DNA of 64,000 bases from Flectonema sp. DT1601 (GCA_964019425.1 OZ025784.1:1178001-1242000); one strand, 5' to 3'. Shown: positions 43,201-54,225, numbered from the stretch's first letter. Translations and numbers: made by a program. The notes: generated by a model from the sequence alone, not told the origin.

Positions 43201-46200
43201 TTTTCCCTCCATCGCCCTATCACCGTCAGCGAGTAGGAAAGCGCAGCTGGGAATTTTTCCACGCAAGCGGATCTCACAACCCGACCACCCTTCCCCACGC
43301 TCACTCCATCCGCCCTCCCCCACCCAACAAAAAGAAGAAATCGGCAGCAGCCACACACACTCGTGTACGTAGCGAAGCGTTTCGGCGACTAGTTATAGGT
43401 AGGTCAATTTACTGTTTTAATCATCGACCTGAAGAGTTGCTAACAAGACTAACGAAGCAGCAGTACGATAGATGGATGGGGAAGTCTTCACAAGAACTGA
43501 CCAGAAGAGACAGACAGAGAGAACAATTCCGGATGACTTCAAAGAAAACATCTCGAGATGTGTAAGTACGCCGAGACTATCGGTAGTGCAGGACGTGACT
43601 CTAGGACATCCCTGTGGGAAGGAAGATGCGAATTCATAAAAACAAAACAAACAAGATGACAGGTTCTCAGAAGCGCGGGTAAATTTTGTACATCAATTAC
43701 TGGATTTGTGTGTCCAGTCAGGTAGTTATAGGTAGGTCAATTTACTGTTTTAATCATCGACCTGAAGAGTTGGTGAGAAAACCGGAGAAGCAGATGTCTT
43801 ACAAGAAACAGAGAGAGAACAATTCCGGATGACTTCAAAGAAAACATCTCGAGATGTGTAAGTACGCCGAGACTATCGGTAGTGCAGGACGTGACTCTAG
43901 GACATCCCTGTGGGAAGGGAGATGCGAATTCATAAAAACATAACAAACAAGATGACAGATTCTCAGAAGCGCGGGTAAATTTTGTACATCAATTACTGGA
44001 TTTGTGTGTCCAGTCAGGTAGTTATAGGTAGGTCAATTTACTGTTTTAATCATCGACCTGAAGAGTTGATGAGAAAATCAGAGAAAGCAGATGTCTTCAC
44101 AAGAACTGATCAGAAGAGACAGACACAGAGAACAATTCCGGATGACTTCAAAGAAAACATCTCGAGATGTGTAAGTACGCCGAGACTATCGGTAGTGCAG
44201 GACGTGACTCTAGGACATCCCTGTGGGAAGGGAGATGCGAATTCATAAAAACACAACAAACAAGATTACAGATTCTCAGAAGCGCGGGTAAATTTTGTAC
44301 ATCAATTACTGGATTTGTGCGTCCAGTCAGGTAGTTATAGGTAGGTCAATTTACTGTTTTAATCATCGACCTGAAGGGTTGACAAGACTACCTCGAATAA
44401 TAATAAAAAGAAAATAAACAAACCAAATTATTAATTCTGCAACACAGCAGCAGATTACTCAGCGAAACCGACGACGGAAGTATCAACTCCAAATTCAATG
44501 AAAGAATATCAAGTCTGGAGTACGACGTATTAATTGACGGATGGCAACCAAATTGATTAGAATTACCAAAAAAGAAATCCAACACAGTCCCAGAAACCAT
44601 ACTGACATTCAACAACAGTATTGTTGGTACTGTTGGAGTCAGTTTGATGAATGGCCAATCAATTCCGAGTGAAATCAACTCAACTGACTGCAACAGAGAT
44701 ATGTTTGTAGATGACCATTTCTTAACATCTATCCGCTTTATACAAAACTCAATAGATTCGAGTGGCTTAATGTCTATTGGAGATATCAGAACCTGACTGC
44801 GATCACTCACAAGTTCCACATCTGAAATCTTTTCCAACGAATCCTTCAAACATATCCCAACTTCAATATCACTTGTAACTATACTTTCTGGAAGTATTAT
44901 TTTAGTGTTGATACTCATGATTGAATTAGATGAAGGAATGTGAATGATAATATCATTAATTAATCCCAACACATTTCCTCCTATCTTTGCAATAGTAGGT
45001 ACGAATATATACGCCAAACGGTGAGAGATTGAACTGTTTCTGAATGAGAAGCAAAGTTGAAATTGATGATCAGCTGTTGCAATCAAGCTAGAATTAGTAT
45101 CAATCAAAGTAGCTGTTGAAGATGGTGTAGGACATGCATGAAAGTGATATCCCAACATTCGAGACCAAAATATAAAACTATTCGGATGAACAACGCGAGT
45201 TGGAAATCCTAACACAATATTAACATACTTTGGTAAAGTTGGTAGTAACCATTCTGATTGAACAACAAAATAATTTCCAATTTTTAGTTTATCTCCAAAG
45301 GCTGTTGCTACACACAATGGTCTGTCTTCATTGACGGTATCGATGCCTTCTAAACTCAACATTGAATTATTAGCAGTCGTGAAAGCAGAATCACAATTCC
45401 TACCTCCATACAAGTAGAGGTCATTATTATCAAACTGAGGAGTGGATATCACTTTTACCGAATATTGGATTTTTGAATAAAATATTTCTGACGTATGTCC
45501 TCCCAAATCCGACCAATCAAGTGTCGGACTATGATAAAGTGATTGAAATTGCACTGCATTATAAACACGTCTATTAACTTTTCCTATCGCAACATGTCTA
45601 TTTGTCATAGGTGAAATGAAGGCACACAACACAGAGTGAACTCTACTCTCTGAACTGTCTCCAACAATAATAACGTGGCTGTTATTATTGATCGCAGCAG
45701 GATTCGATGTTGTCGTGAAATTCGTACCGCAATCGGTATCGACATCAGTTTCATAGATCGTCACTTCTACATTAAAAAAATCAAAACCAACCCCAGCCAA
45801 TACTTGATAAGGAACATAACTATTAAGTATCTTACTGCTATGAACCAGTACTGTAACATCAGGTTGCATAGGTATGTAGTATGGAACGACAATAACTATG
45901 TGCGCACTAAATTCCCATGCTTGAATCGGATAACTTTGTGTGTCCCTTTCAGGGTCTATAGTGGCAAGGCAGAGTGATTTGTTTGATTTTAGTGATCTGA
46001 TGAGCAGGTTAAGTTGGAATATAGATCCGGTAAGCTCCTTAACAACAGACACATTCCCACCAGAAAGACAATTATTATTAGACAAAGAAGGAGATATTAT
46101 TCTTACTGGGTTTGATAGATTTACCGTACTCGAAATTGAAAATTTTAAACTTTCAAAATCAGGCTCAAACATTCCATGATTACTTCTCAACATTCGTAGT

Positions 46201-46583
46201 GCAGTAAAACCAGGTCCATTTACAACTTCAATTCCCAGAGGACTCGTGATTAAAGGAGCAGAGGCGTCGGTAGCTGAACTAGATTTACCCACACACAATT
46301 GATATTTCCGTAATTCATAAAGATACCTTTCTGGAACCTCAAGAGTTCTAGTCGTCGTTGATATTTGTGTCGTCGGTATTGTGAAGATAATTTCAGAATC
46401 TGGTTGCATTCCCAAAGTACAATCTGAAGCAATTCCAACCCACACTTTGTGACCAGCATACTCCACAGCAGGTATTGTGAATAAGATCTGCTGATGTGCT
46501 ATCCCAGCTGTCAAAAACACAGTACCCGACTCCTGACCAGCTATCAGGAGTGCGACCGCTGTAGCGGCCAGTAGGGCAATCAT
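37225..46583 (-). CDS. Giant multi-pass receptor-like protein with GCC/EGF-like region (three exons)
   Basis: Exons 46583-44424, 43127-42575 and 42497-37225 join in frame (720 codons, then 1,942 codons including stop) to about 2,661 aa. Intron 2 is 77 bp, GTGTGT to CAACCAG. Intron 1 is 1,296 bp, GTTTGT to CAACAG, both sites in phase 0; other nearby donor-like sites would break the frame. Signal peptide MIALLAATAVALLIAGQ; a long ectodomain of repeated beta-rich units; a Cys-rich GCC/EGF-like segment near 1490-1565 (CLPCPSGASC, GPKCSQCLPGWG); about eight membrane helices from about 1570, with a discoidin-like stretch (WSIYWSATGKTWERV) after the second. A YWELLTMIRKML motif is typical of large protist multi-pass proteins. 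The cytosolic tail has a coiled coil (EEIQNLRSDLNK onward). Alternatively two genes, split in the repeat-bearing intron. Function: surface sensor or channel-like protein (inference). Confidence 0.8.
43128..43389. other. Unique GC-richer part of intron 1 of the giant receptor
   Basis: Unlike the rest of the intron it is not repeated. It is rich in CCC/GGG strings and contains a short minus-strand frame (MEGKKAVKRN and on) that runs to a stop before the exon. It might contain a promoter if exons 2-3 are a separate gene. Confidence 0.5.
43390..44391. repeat. 296/333-bp repeat family, block A (inside the giant receptor's first intron)
   Basis: About 3.3 units: one long-type unit truncated at its left, one short-type, one intermediate type, and a last unit cut after GACCTGAAGGGTTGAC. 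Shared core: GTAGGTCAATTTACTG, ACAATTCCGGATGACTTC, the 14-bp palindrome ACATCTCGAGATGT followed by GTAAGTACGCC, and CTAGGACATCCCTG. Confidence 0.93.
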
Positions 46584-46735
46584 CAGCTGCCTGAGTAAAT
46601 TATCATTTTCTTCTTCTTCTTCCTTTTCTTTTTTTCTGCCTGAGAATGAAACTACATAACCAAAAAAACACACAAAACCAAAAAACCCTGCCGTGTAAAT
46701 GAATAAAAGCAGTTGATACAGCCTAAGGATACAAT

Positions 46736-46757
46736 AAATTCTGTGAAAACAGAATTT
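46736..46757. other. Perfect 9-bp hairpin with GAAA loop between two genes
   Basis: AAATTCTGT-GAAA-ACAGAATTT. It lies about 40 bp behind the stop of the P-loop-like gene and about 150 bp before the start of the giant receptor, so it may be a 3'-UTR or promoter element. On the transcribed minus strand the loop is TTTC. Confidence 0.6.
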
Positions 46758-46796
46758 GAGGCAGAAAGAAAAAAAAAAGAAAAAAAATGAATCGCA

Positions 46797-47672
46797 CTAA
46801 CAGACTCCATTAATAATGTCAACAAGCTTTAAAGCAGCAGAGAACAACACACCAGCATTTGAGATGTATTGGATGACATCACTAGAGATAGAGTCTAAAT
46901 CTAGTTCATATCTTCTGAAAGACATGCCAGAGAAGTTTCTGTCACTCGAAGGGCTTACGAGATCAGAAGTAGGAGAGACCAGTCCTTCACTTAAAAAGCT
47001 TCCAGTTCGAATAAAGAGTGGTGACCTAAAGGACTCACCCCCTCTAAATGACATGTTAGCATTCATTGTCGGAGAGACAGGTAAAGCATCATCAGTATAG
47101 CGCTCACCAATAACAACTTGTGGGCACGTGATTACTATGACTCCGATATCACAACGAGGGATTGCTTCTGTCAGTGTTGTGTACAGCTCTGGAGGTCCGG
47201 ACAGAACAACCGTCCGATCACATCCCTCGGCTAAAAATAATATAATCTCCAAAGGAACGATCCCTTTACAGCCATCACTGGATGTAAATAAACAGCAGTA
47301 ATTAGAGCCATTTACGTACTTACTGTACTCACCACGTGATATTCTATTGGTTCCATTTTGTGTACGAGTCCTTGTTTGCAGAACTTCGACAAACAAAACT
47401 CTACTTAAAATATCCTTCCCCTCAAGCTGTTTACGGGTCTCTTCAAGTACACTTGTACATCCGACTCCAGGGAGGCCACAAAATAGCCAAACAGTTCCCC
47501 TGCAATTATGTCGTCGTCTCCTTTGACATATTTTCGTTGCCAAATCCTCCACCTCTTCTTTGCTGCCGTAGCGGTTGTCACCTCTCTCACCCCAAAGTTC
47601 TTCTTCAAATTCGTTCAATTTGAATTTTATTCGTCTGAGGAATGCACTTTCCAACTGAGCCTCAAACGACAT
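46797..47672 (-). CDS. P-loop-like protein with a degenerate Walker A, unknown
   Basis: 291 aa. Residues 66-74 read GLPGVGCTS: the position of the P-loop Lys is Cys, so nucleotide binding is doubtful. Upstream is a charged helical segment, then VWLFC as the preceding beta strand. Residues about 130-190 alternate hydrophobic strands (VVLSGPPELYTTL, GVIVITCPQVVIG) compatible with an NTPase-like fold. The C-terminal third is Ser-rich with repeated FRR/SPTSD strings. A GTGAGTACAGTAAGT stretch at about 47,320-47,340 could be an alternative donor. CAG lies nine bases before the ATG. Upstream of the gene stands a block of the 296/333-bp repeat with the same flank as the nucleotidase genes. No family assigned. 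Confidence 0.7.
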   Translation of the reverse strand: MSFEAQLESAFLRRIKFKLNEFEEELWGERGDNRYGSKEEVEDLATKICQRRRRHNCRGTVWLFCGLPGVGCTSVLEETRKQLEGKDILSRVLFVEVLQTRTRTQNGTNRISRGEYSKYVNGSNYCCLFTSSDGCKGIVPLEIILFLAEGCDRTVVLSGPPELYTTLTEAIPRCDIGVIVITCPQVVIGERYTDDALPVSPTMNANMSFRGGESFRSPLFIRTGSFLSEGLVSPTSDLVSPSSDRNFSGMSFRRYELDLDSISSDVIQYISNAGVLFSAALKLVDIINGVC

Positions 47673-47802
47673 ACTTAGAACCTGCGATTAACAGTAATGT
47701 TAGGTACTGCTGAGGAACAGCTGTTAACTTATTAAATAGCCGCATCTGGTGATTGAGTATCACGAGTATCGAAGAACAGGAAAAGCAGAAGAAGTACTAA
47801 AA

Positions 47803-48708
47803 AGGAAACAGATTCTCAGAAGCGCGGGTAAATTTTGTACATCAATTACTGGATTTGTGCGTCCAGTCAGGTAGTTATAGGTAGGTCAATTTACTGTTTT
47901 AATCATCGACCTGAAGAGTTGCTAACAAGACTAACGAAGCAGCAGTACGATAGATGGATGGGGAAGTCTTCACAAGAACTGATCAGAAGAGACAGACAGA
48001 GAGAACAATTCCGGATGACTTCAAAGAAAACATCTCGAGATGTGTAAGTACGCCGAGACTATCGGTAGTGCAGGACGTGACTCTAGGACATCCCTGTGGG
48101 AAGGAAGATGCGAATTCATAAAAACACAACAAACAAGATGACAGATTCTCAGAAGCGCGGGTAAATTTTGTACATCAATTACTGGATTTGTGCGTCCAGT
48201 CAGGTAGTTATAGGTAGGTCAATTTACTGTTTTAATCATCGACCTGAAGAGTTGGTGAGAAAACCAGAGAAGCAGATGTCTTACAAGAAACAGAGAGAGA
48301 ACAATTCCGGATGACTTCAAAGAAAACATCTCGAGATGTGTAAGTACGCCGAGACTATCGGTAGTGCAGGACGTGACTCTAGGACATCCCTGTGGGAAGG
48401 AAGATGCGAATTCATAAAAACACAACAAACAAGATGACAGATTCTCAGAAGCGCGGGTAAATTTTGTACATCAATTACTGGATTTGTGCGTCCAGTCAGG
48501 TAGTTATAGGTAGGTCAATTTACTGTTTTAATCATCGACCTGAAGAGTTGGTGAGAAAACCAGAGAAGCAGATGTCTTACAAGAAACAGAGAGAGAACAA
48601 TTCCGGATGACTTCAAAGAAAACATCTCGAGATGTGTAAGTACGCCGAGACTATCGGTAGTGCAGGACGTGACTCTAGGACATCCCTGTGGGAAGGAAGA
48701 TGCGACTT
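47803..48708. repeat. 296/333-bp repeat family, block B
   Basis: Three units: long (333 bp), short (296 bp), short. The short type replaces the segment CTAACAAGACTAACGAAGC and following bases with GTGAGAAAACCAGAGAAGC, a net loss of 37 bp. A representative palindrome is at 48030-48043 with GTAAGT at 48044-48049. The left flank (GAAGAACAGGAA to GGAAACAG) is shared with blocks C, D and E. Confidence 0.95.
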
Positions 48709-49648
48709 CACAAACACTCACAAAACTGTACACCTCATCGACCCTTCCTGTAAAACTAAAGTAATATAATATCAGAAACACAATAAGAATATCAAATCAT
48801 CCCAGGGTCTAGTCAGGCCTTACTAACTACCTAAAGACAAGACATCCATACTCAATTGAACGTCATCACGACTTCAATCCAAAAGAGAGGGAGATGCGCA
48901 GGTTGCTAAACAGAAAACGACTACCGAATTTACGGAAAAGAAGTTATAAACAATACTTGCAGCACATTAAAAAAAAATTTAAAAAAAAAAGTAATTTGGA
49001 ATACCAGTTCAACAGACCACCGAGTATTAGTCACCGTATGAGTTTATTGTAGAAAAAAAAGCATTTGAGAACTACTGTTTCTATATAACACTTTGGTAGA
49101 CGTTCTATAAAAAACAAGGTCCCTAATACTGCGGTAGTAGATTGAGCTGAAATCCCACAGAGGATTATTTTATTAGTTTCAGCACAGCAAAACTAAATTA
49201 AGAGAAAGTTTGTGGATTAAGAAAAAAAAGACTAGTTTTATTGTTTTTTACTTCATTACGTTTTTCTTAAAAATCGTTTTTTTACAACTAACGAAAACAA
49301 AAAACAAATAAGAACAAAGAGACAGAGAGGAAAGGAATCCCACAACACCCTCCCAGATGGGAAATAAAAAGAAATAAAAATATAGAGAGTTACCAAGTAT
49401 GCAACACTACAAGTGTGTTAATACGCAGGGCATCTTTTAATAGAAAACGCCCATGCTGTTAAAACAAAAAAAAGAAAGGAAAAAAAAAAGGATAGGAATG
49501 AACACTATAAGAATCCTTGACTACAAGTTAGTGTTTGACAATAAGCTGAAAAGAAACATAAAAACATAAATAATCAACATTCTCAATGCTTCCCAAACTC
49601 ATTTTTGTTCCTTATCTATAAAGCGTAAGTTTTCCCTTTTTCCCATCT
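48709..49648. other. 3' flank of nucleotidase copy 1, no gene
   Basis: AT-rich DNA with A runs, duplicated almost base for base at 53,222-54,161 and, in diverged form, at about 56,637-57,576. No open frame of substance. Confidence 0.75.
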
Positions 49649-49792
49649 CGAGGTTACGGGGAATCGAGGTTACGGGGAATCGAGGTTACGGGGAATCGAG
49701 GTTACGGGGAATCGAGGTTACGGGGAATCGAGGTTACGGGGAATCGAGGTTACGGGGAATCGAGGTTACGGGGAATCGAGGTTACGGGGAAT
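49649..49792. repeat. 16-bp minisatellite, nine units, in the 3'-UTR of nucleotidase copy 1
   Basis: Nine perfect copies of CGAGGTTACGGGGAAT. The block ends five bases beyond the stop codon, so the mRNA would carry ATTCCCCGTAACCTCG repeats immediately after the coding region. Confidence 0.97.
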
Positions 49793-49797
49793 ATCAT

Positions 49798-51864
49798 CTA
49801 GTAGCTATTTGTACAGGTGGTAGTTGTCGAGTGATCACAACCATCAGTTCCAATGTATTTCTGAGTGCTGTACTGATCATCTGGTAGAGCTGTGAGAGTC
49901 CCCTTTTCTCTAGCGTAGTCAACGAATCCCTGAGCATACTCAGTAAAGGTATCTTCGAATGTTAACGTACCAAAAGTTAAGTATCCATCCTTACCACCAG
50001 CGATGTAGTTGTTAGTAACAACACTGTAAGTAGTAGTCGTTGAGATAGCTGTCCAGCTTCCAGCAAGTCTGCTATTAATCATTGTGTTGAGAATACGAGA
50101 TCCCTTTGTCTTACTGGCATCAACATTAAAACGAATACCAGCACAGTATGGGTAAGAACCTGTTGAACCATCAGCGTTGTCAATGTGATTAGCAACAGCA
50201 TCTTCTAAAACATTAATAATCTGCTGTCCAGTCATAGCAATAGTCACTAATGTGCTTGCGAATGGTAGAAGTCGGTAGGCATTCGAAATCGTAAAGTCAG
50301 ACGGCCCCTGAACATCCAAACGAACACCTCCACCGTTTTGAATAGAAAAGTCAGCAGTCTTAATAACATGCAAGAATGCAGCTGGTACCAAATTAGAAAT
50401 ATCACCTCCTCTTCTAAATGTGCTTGAGGAAGATCCCTTACAGGCATCTAAACTACTCTTACCCTGACCAGGAAACCTCTCAAGACAGAGTGTTGTTGGA
50501 ACAGTCGCGATTACTTCCTGTTGAAGTGTGACGACGCTTTCATCAAACACGGTTAGTATAGCCTTAGCGACAGAGTTATCAGCTGTTACCTTAGCAGTTG
50601 GAATAGCATTCAATACCTTAGCAGTATCTACATCACTAAGTGTTCTTGTTGTAGCTTCATTGAATGCATAAGTCAGGCTACCATCAACAGGGAAGATTGG
50701 AGCACCAGAACACTCCAAAACGTCTCCATTCTTATCAAAGTTGATGGACAGTTCTCCGACAGCTGCTGCGTACTGCCAGGCTTGAACAATACAAACCATC
50801 TTTCCATCCGCATCCACGACCTTTGTCGGGTAATCCCCAGCAGGTGAAAATCCCAATCTCGACATGTCTGAAGCTGTTCCTAGAAGAGCGTGGGTATCCG
50901 CACCAACAACAATATCAACTCCTCGAAGCTTCTTAACCATCTCCTGCTCAAGAGTGTATCCGTAGTGAGACATTATTATAATCTTCGTGATGTTCATTCC
51001 CTTCAAGACATTAATTGTGTTCTGTGCGGTCTCCGTCTCATCAGCAAAAGTGGTACCGGCATCTGGAGAAGAGCTGTCCTTTGTCTTACGAGCGATATCA
51101 ATTCCGATGATTGCGACCTTGAACTCGTTGTTTGGACCAAAAGTCTTGATAGTGTACGGCTGAATGTATCCTCGTAACTTAGAAGAAGGACCAGGGAAGA
51201 TGTTTGCTCCCAGAACTGGTGTTCTACACTTACCAGTGACTAACTCATCCAAGAAGTTAGCTAGAGTGCTGTCACCATGATCAAACTCATGGTTTCCAAG
51301 AGTAAAAGCATCGAAGCAGATTTCATTCATAAGTTGAGCATCTGCCTTTCCGTTGTGAAGAGTGTAGTACAGAGTTCCGGTAATCGCATCTCCCGCATGA
51401 AGCTTTAAGACGTTGTTCGCACCAGCAGTCTTCTCTTTGAAGATAGTTGTCAGTTTTGGGAATCCACCGTACTTGGTACTGACAGATGTAATTGCGGTAT
51501 TGCTCTCATCAAGGATCCCGAGATTCAATCCACTGACATCGATGTCTAAACTCTTTGAAGACAAGTGAGAATGATGATCATTAATATGAAGAATCTTAAG
51601 AGTGGTTGCCTGTTCATCTGGGTTACTTGGTGTAGTAACAACTGGAACAGGAACAGGAACATTGATATTTATGACATCATTACTGCCATTCGCGTACCCT
51701 GCAAGGAATCCAAACCCAAACCCAGATAAGAACAAAACGATTCCAATACTACGTAAAATGGAAATCGTACAGGTTGACATTCCTGAACTTGTTTCTTCAA
51801 CAGGCGTCTCTTCAGGTACTTCAACCGTCTGGTCAGGGCTGTTTGGAGCGTCAGGATTGGTCAT
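49798..51864 (-). CDS. Membrane-anchored 5'-nucleotidase, copy 1
   Basis: 688 aa, single exon. A 30-residue acidic cytosolic tail (TVEVPEETPVEETSSG), then one membrane helix at about 34-57, so a signal-anchored (type II) ectoenzyme instead of the GPI form of animal CD73. The metallophosphatase domain shows DHH in LHINDHHSH (Asp96, His98), GDA (Asp159), GNHEFDHG (Asn191, His192), SHYGY and GADTHA. The C-terminal 5'-nucleotidase domain shows NGGGVRLDVQG and an AYRLLPFAS segment. All metal ligands that I can place are present. The family hydrolyses nucleoside monophosphates or nucleotide sugars outside the cell, i.e. purine salvage or extracellular nucleotide breakdown. A pyrimidine-rich ATGTCCAG lies 22 bases before the ATG. 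Confidence 0.95.
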   Translation of the reverse strand: MTNPDAPNSPDQTVEVPEETPVEETSSGMSTCTISILRSIGIVLFLSGFGFGFLAGYANGSNDVININVPVPVPVVTTPSNPDEQATTLKILHINDHHSHLSSKSLDIDVSGLNLGILDESNTAITSVSTKYGGFPKLTTIFKEKTAGANNVLKLHAGDAITGTLYYTLHNGKADAQLMNEICFDAFTLGNHEFDHGDSTLANFLDELVTGKCRTPVLGANIFPGPSSKLRGYIQPYTIKTFGPNNEFKVAIIGIDIARKTKDSSSPDAGTTFADETETAQNTINVLKGMNITKIIIMSHYGYTLEQEMVKKLRGVDIVVGADTHALLGTASDMSRLGFSPAGDYPTKVVDADGKMVCIVQAWQYAAAVGELSINFDKNGDVLECSGAPIFPVDGSLTYAFNEATTRTLSDVDTAKVLNAIPTAKVTADNSVAKAILTVFDESVVTLQQEVIATVPTTLCLERFPGQGKSSLDACKGSSSSTFRRGGDISNLVPAAFLHVIKTADFSIQNGGGVRLDVQGPSDFTISNAYRLLPFASTLVTIAMTGQQIINVLEDAVANHIDNADGSTGSYPYCAGIRFNVDASKTKGSRILNTMINSRLAGSWTAISTTTTYSVVTNNYIAGGKDGYLTFGTLTFEDTFTEYAQGFVDYAREKGTLTALPDDQYSTQKYIGTDGCDHSTTTTCTNSY

Positions 51865-51982
51865 TATTTACTTGTTATTAATAAAACTGGACATAAAAAA
51901 AGGGTTAAAAGTTATGTTCAAAGGTAGCAACCTAAACTCATCGTAATTACCTTTACGTATCGAAGAACAGGAAGACCAAAAA

Positions 51983-53221
51983 AGGAAACAGATTCTCAGA
52001 AGCGCGGGTAAATTTTGTACATCAATTACTGGATTTGTGCGTCCAGTCAGGTAGTTATAGGTAGGTCAATTTACTGTTTTAATCATCGACCTGAAGAGTT
52101 GCTAACAAGACTAACGAAGCAGCAGTACGATAGATGGATGGGGAAGTCTTTACAAGAACTGATCAGAAGAGACAGACAGAGAGAACAATTCCGGATGACT
52201 TCAAAGAAAACATCTCGAGATGTGTAAGTACGCCGAGACTATCGGTAGTGCAGGACGTGACTCTAGGACATCCCTGTGGGAAGGAAGATGCGAATTCATA
52301 AAAACACAACAAACAAGATGACAGATTCTCAGAAGCGCGGGTAAATTTTGTACATCAATTACTGGATTTGTGCGTCCAGTCAGGTAGTTATAGGTAGGTC
52401 AATTTACTGTTTTAATCATCGACCTGAAGAGTTGCTAACAAGACTAACGAAGCAGCAGTACGATAGATGGATGGGGAAGTCTTTACAAGAACTGACCAGA
52501 AGAGACAGACAGAGAGAACAATTCCGGATGACTTCAAAGAAAACATCTCGAGATGTGTAAGTACGCAGAGACTATCGGTAGTGCAGGACGTGACTCTAGG
52601 AAATCCCTGTGGGAAGGAAGATGCGAATTCATAAAAACACAACAAACAAGATGACAGATTCTCAGAAGCGCGGGTAAATTTTGTACATCAATTACTGGAT
52701 TTGTGCGTCCAGTCAGGTAGTTATAGGTAGGTCAATTTACTGTTTTAATCATCGACCTGAAGAGTTGGTGAGAAAACCAGAGAAGCAGATGTCTTACAAG
52801 AAACAGAGAGAGAACAATTCCGGATGACTTCAAAGAAAACATCTCGAGATGTGTAAGTACGCCGAGACTATCGGTAGTGCAGGACGTGACTCTAGGACAT
52901 CCCTGTGGGAAGGAAGATGCGAATTCATAAAAACACAACAAACAAGATGACAGATTCTCAGAAGCGCGGGTAAATTTTGTACATCAATTACTGGATTTGT
53001 GCGTCCAGTCAGGTAGTTATAGGTAGGTCAATTTACTGTTTTAATCATCGACCTGAAGAGTTGGTGAGAAAACCAGAGAAGCAGATGTCTTACAAGAAAC
53101 AGAGAGAGAACAATTCCGGATGACTTCAAAGAAAACATCTCGAGATGTGTAAGTACGCCGAGACTATCGGTAGTGCAGGACGTGACTCTAGGACATCCCT
53201 GTGGGAAGGAAGATGCGACTT
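51983..53221. repeat. 296/333-bp repeat family, block C
   Basis: Four units: long, long, short, short; the last three align with block B at a constant 4,513-bp shift, and the first is an additional long unit. Its last unit ends in GCGACTTCACAAACACTC like block B. Confidence 0.95.
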
Positions 53222-54161
53222 CACAAACACTCACAAAACTGTACACCTCATCGACCCTTCCTGTAAAACTAAAGTAATATAATATCAGAAACACAATAAG
53301 AATATCAAATCATCCCAGGGTCTAGTCAGGCCTTACTAACTACCTAAAGACAAGACATCCATACTCAATTGAACGTCATCACGACTTCAATCCAAAAGAG
53401 AGGGAGATGCGCAGGTTGCTAAACAGAAAACGACTACCGAATTTACGGAAAAGAAGTTATAAACAATACTTGCAGCACATTAAAAAAAAATTTAAAAAAA
53501 AAAGTAATTTGGAATACCAGTTCAACAGACCACCGAGTACTAGTCACCGTATGAGTTTATTGTAGAAAAAAAAGCATTTGAGAACTACTGTTTCTATATA
53601 ACACTTTGGTAGACGTTCTATGAAAAACAAGGTCCCTAATACTGCGGTAGTAGATTGAGCTGAAATCCCACAGAGGATTATTTTATTAGTTTCAGCACAG
53701 CAAAACTAAATTAAGAGAAAGTTTGCGGATTAAGAAAAAAAAGACTAGTTTTATTGTTTTTTACTTCATTACGTTTTTCTTAAAAATCGTTTTTTTACAA
53801 CTAACGAAAACAAAAAACAAATAAGAACAAAGAGACAGAGAGGAAAGGAATCCCACAACACCCTCCCAGATGGGAAATAAAAAGAAATAAAAATATAGAG
53901 AGTTACCAAGTATGCAACACTACAAGTGTGTTAATACGCAGGGCATCTTTTAATAGAAAACGCCCATGCTGTTAAAACAAAAAAAAGAAAGGAAAAAAAA
54001 AAGGATAGGAATGAACACTATAAGAATCCTTGACTACAAGTTAGTGTTTGACAATAAGCTGAAAAGAAACATAAAAACATAAATAATCAACATTCTCAAT
54101 GCTTCCCAAACTCATTTTTGTTCCTTATCTATAAAGCGTAAGTTTTCCCTTTTTCCCATCT
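53222..54161. other. 3' flank of nucleotidase copy 2, no gene
   Basis: Nearly identical to 48709-49648; only isolated base differences (for example CTAGTC for TTAGTC near 53,540). Confidence 0.75.
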
Positions 54162-54225
54162 CGAGGTTACGGGGAATCGAGGTTACGGGGAATCGAGGTT
54201 ACGGGGAATCGAGGTTACGGGGAAT
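54162..54225. repeat. 16-bp minisatellite, four units, in the 3'-UTR of nucleotidase copy 2
   Basis: Same 16-bp unit as at 49649-49792 but four copies; absent behind copy 3. Confidence 0.97.

Noticed and set aside
46584-46673. 30-residue extension of the giant receptor before MIALLAATA
   Set aside because: It begins at GTG, is Glu/Lys homopolymer-like, and would bury a good signal peptide.
47835-48047. 70-codon frame repeated in long-type repeat units
   Set aside because: The short-type units lose 37 bp and break the frame, so there is no coding constraint. A minus-strand frame over the same unit is equally open, as expected for a conserved non-coding core.
50890-51177. 95-codon plus-strand frame inside each nucleotidase gene
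   Set aside because: Antisense shadow of a conserved coding region; it is conserved only because the sense gene is duplicated.
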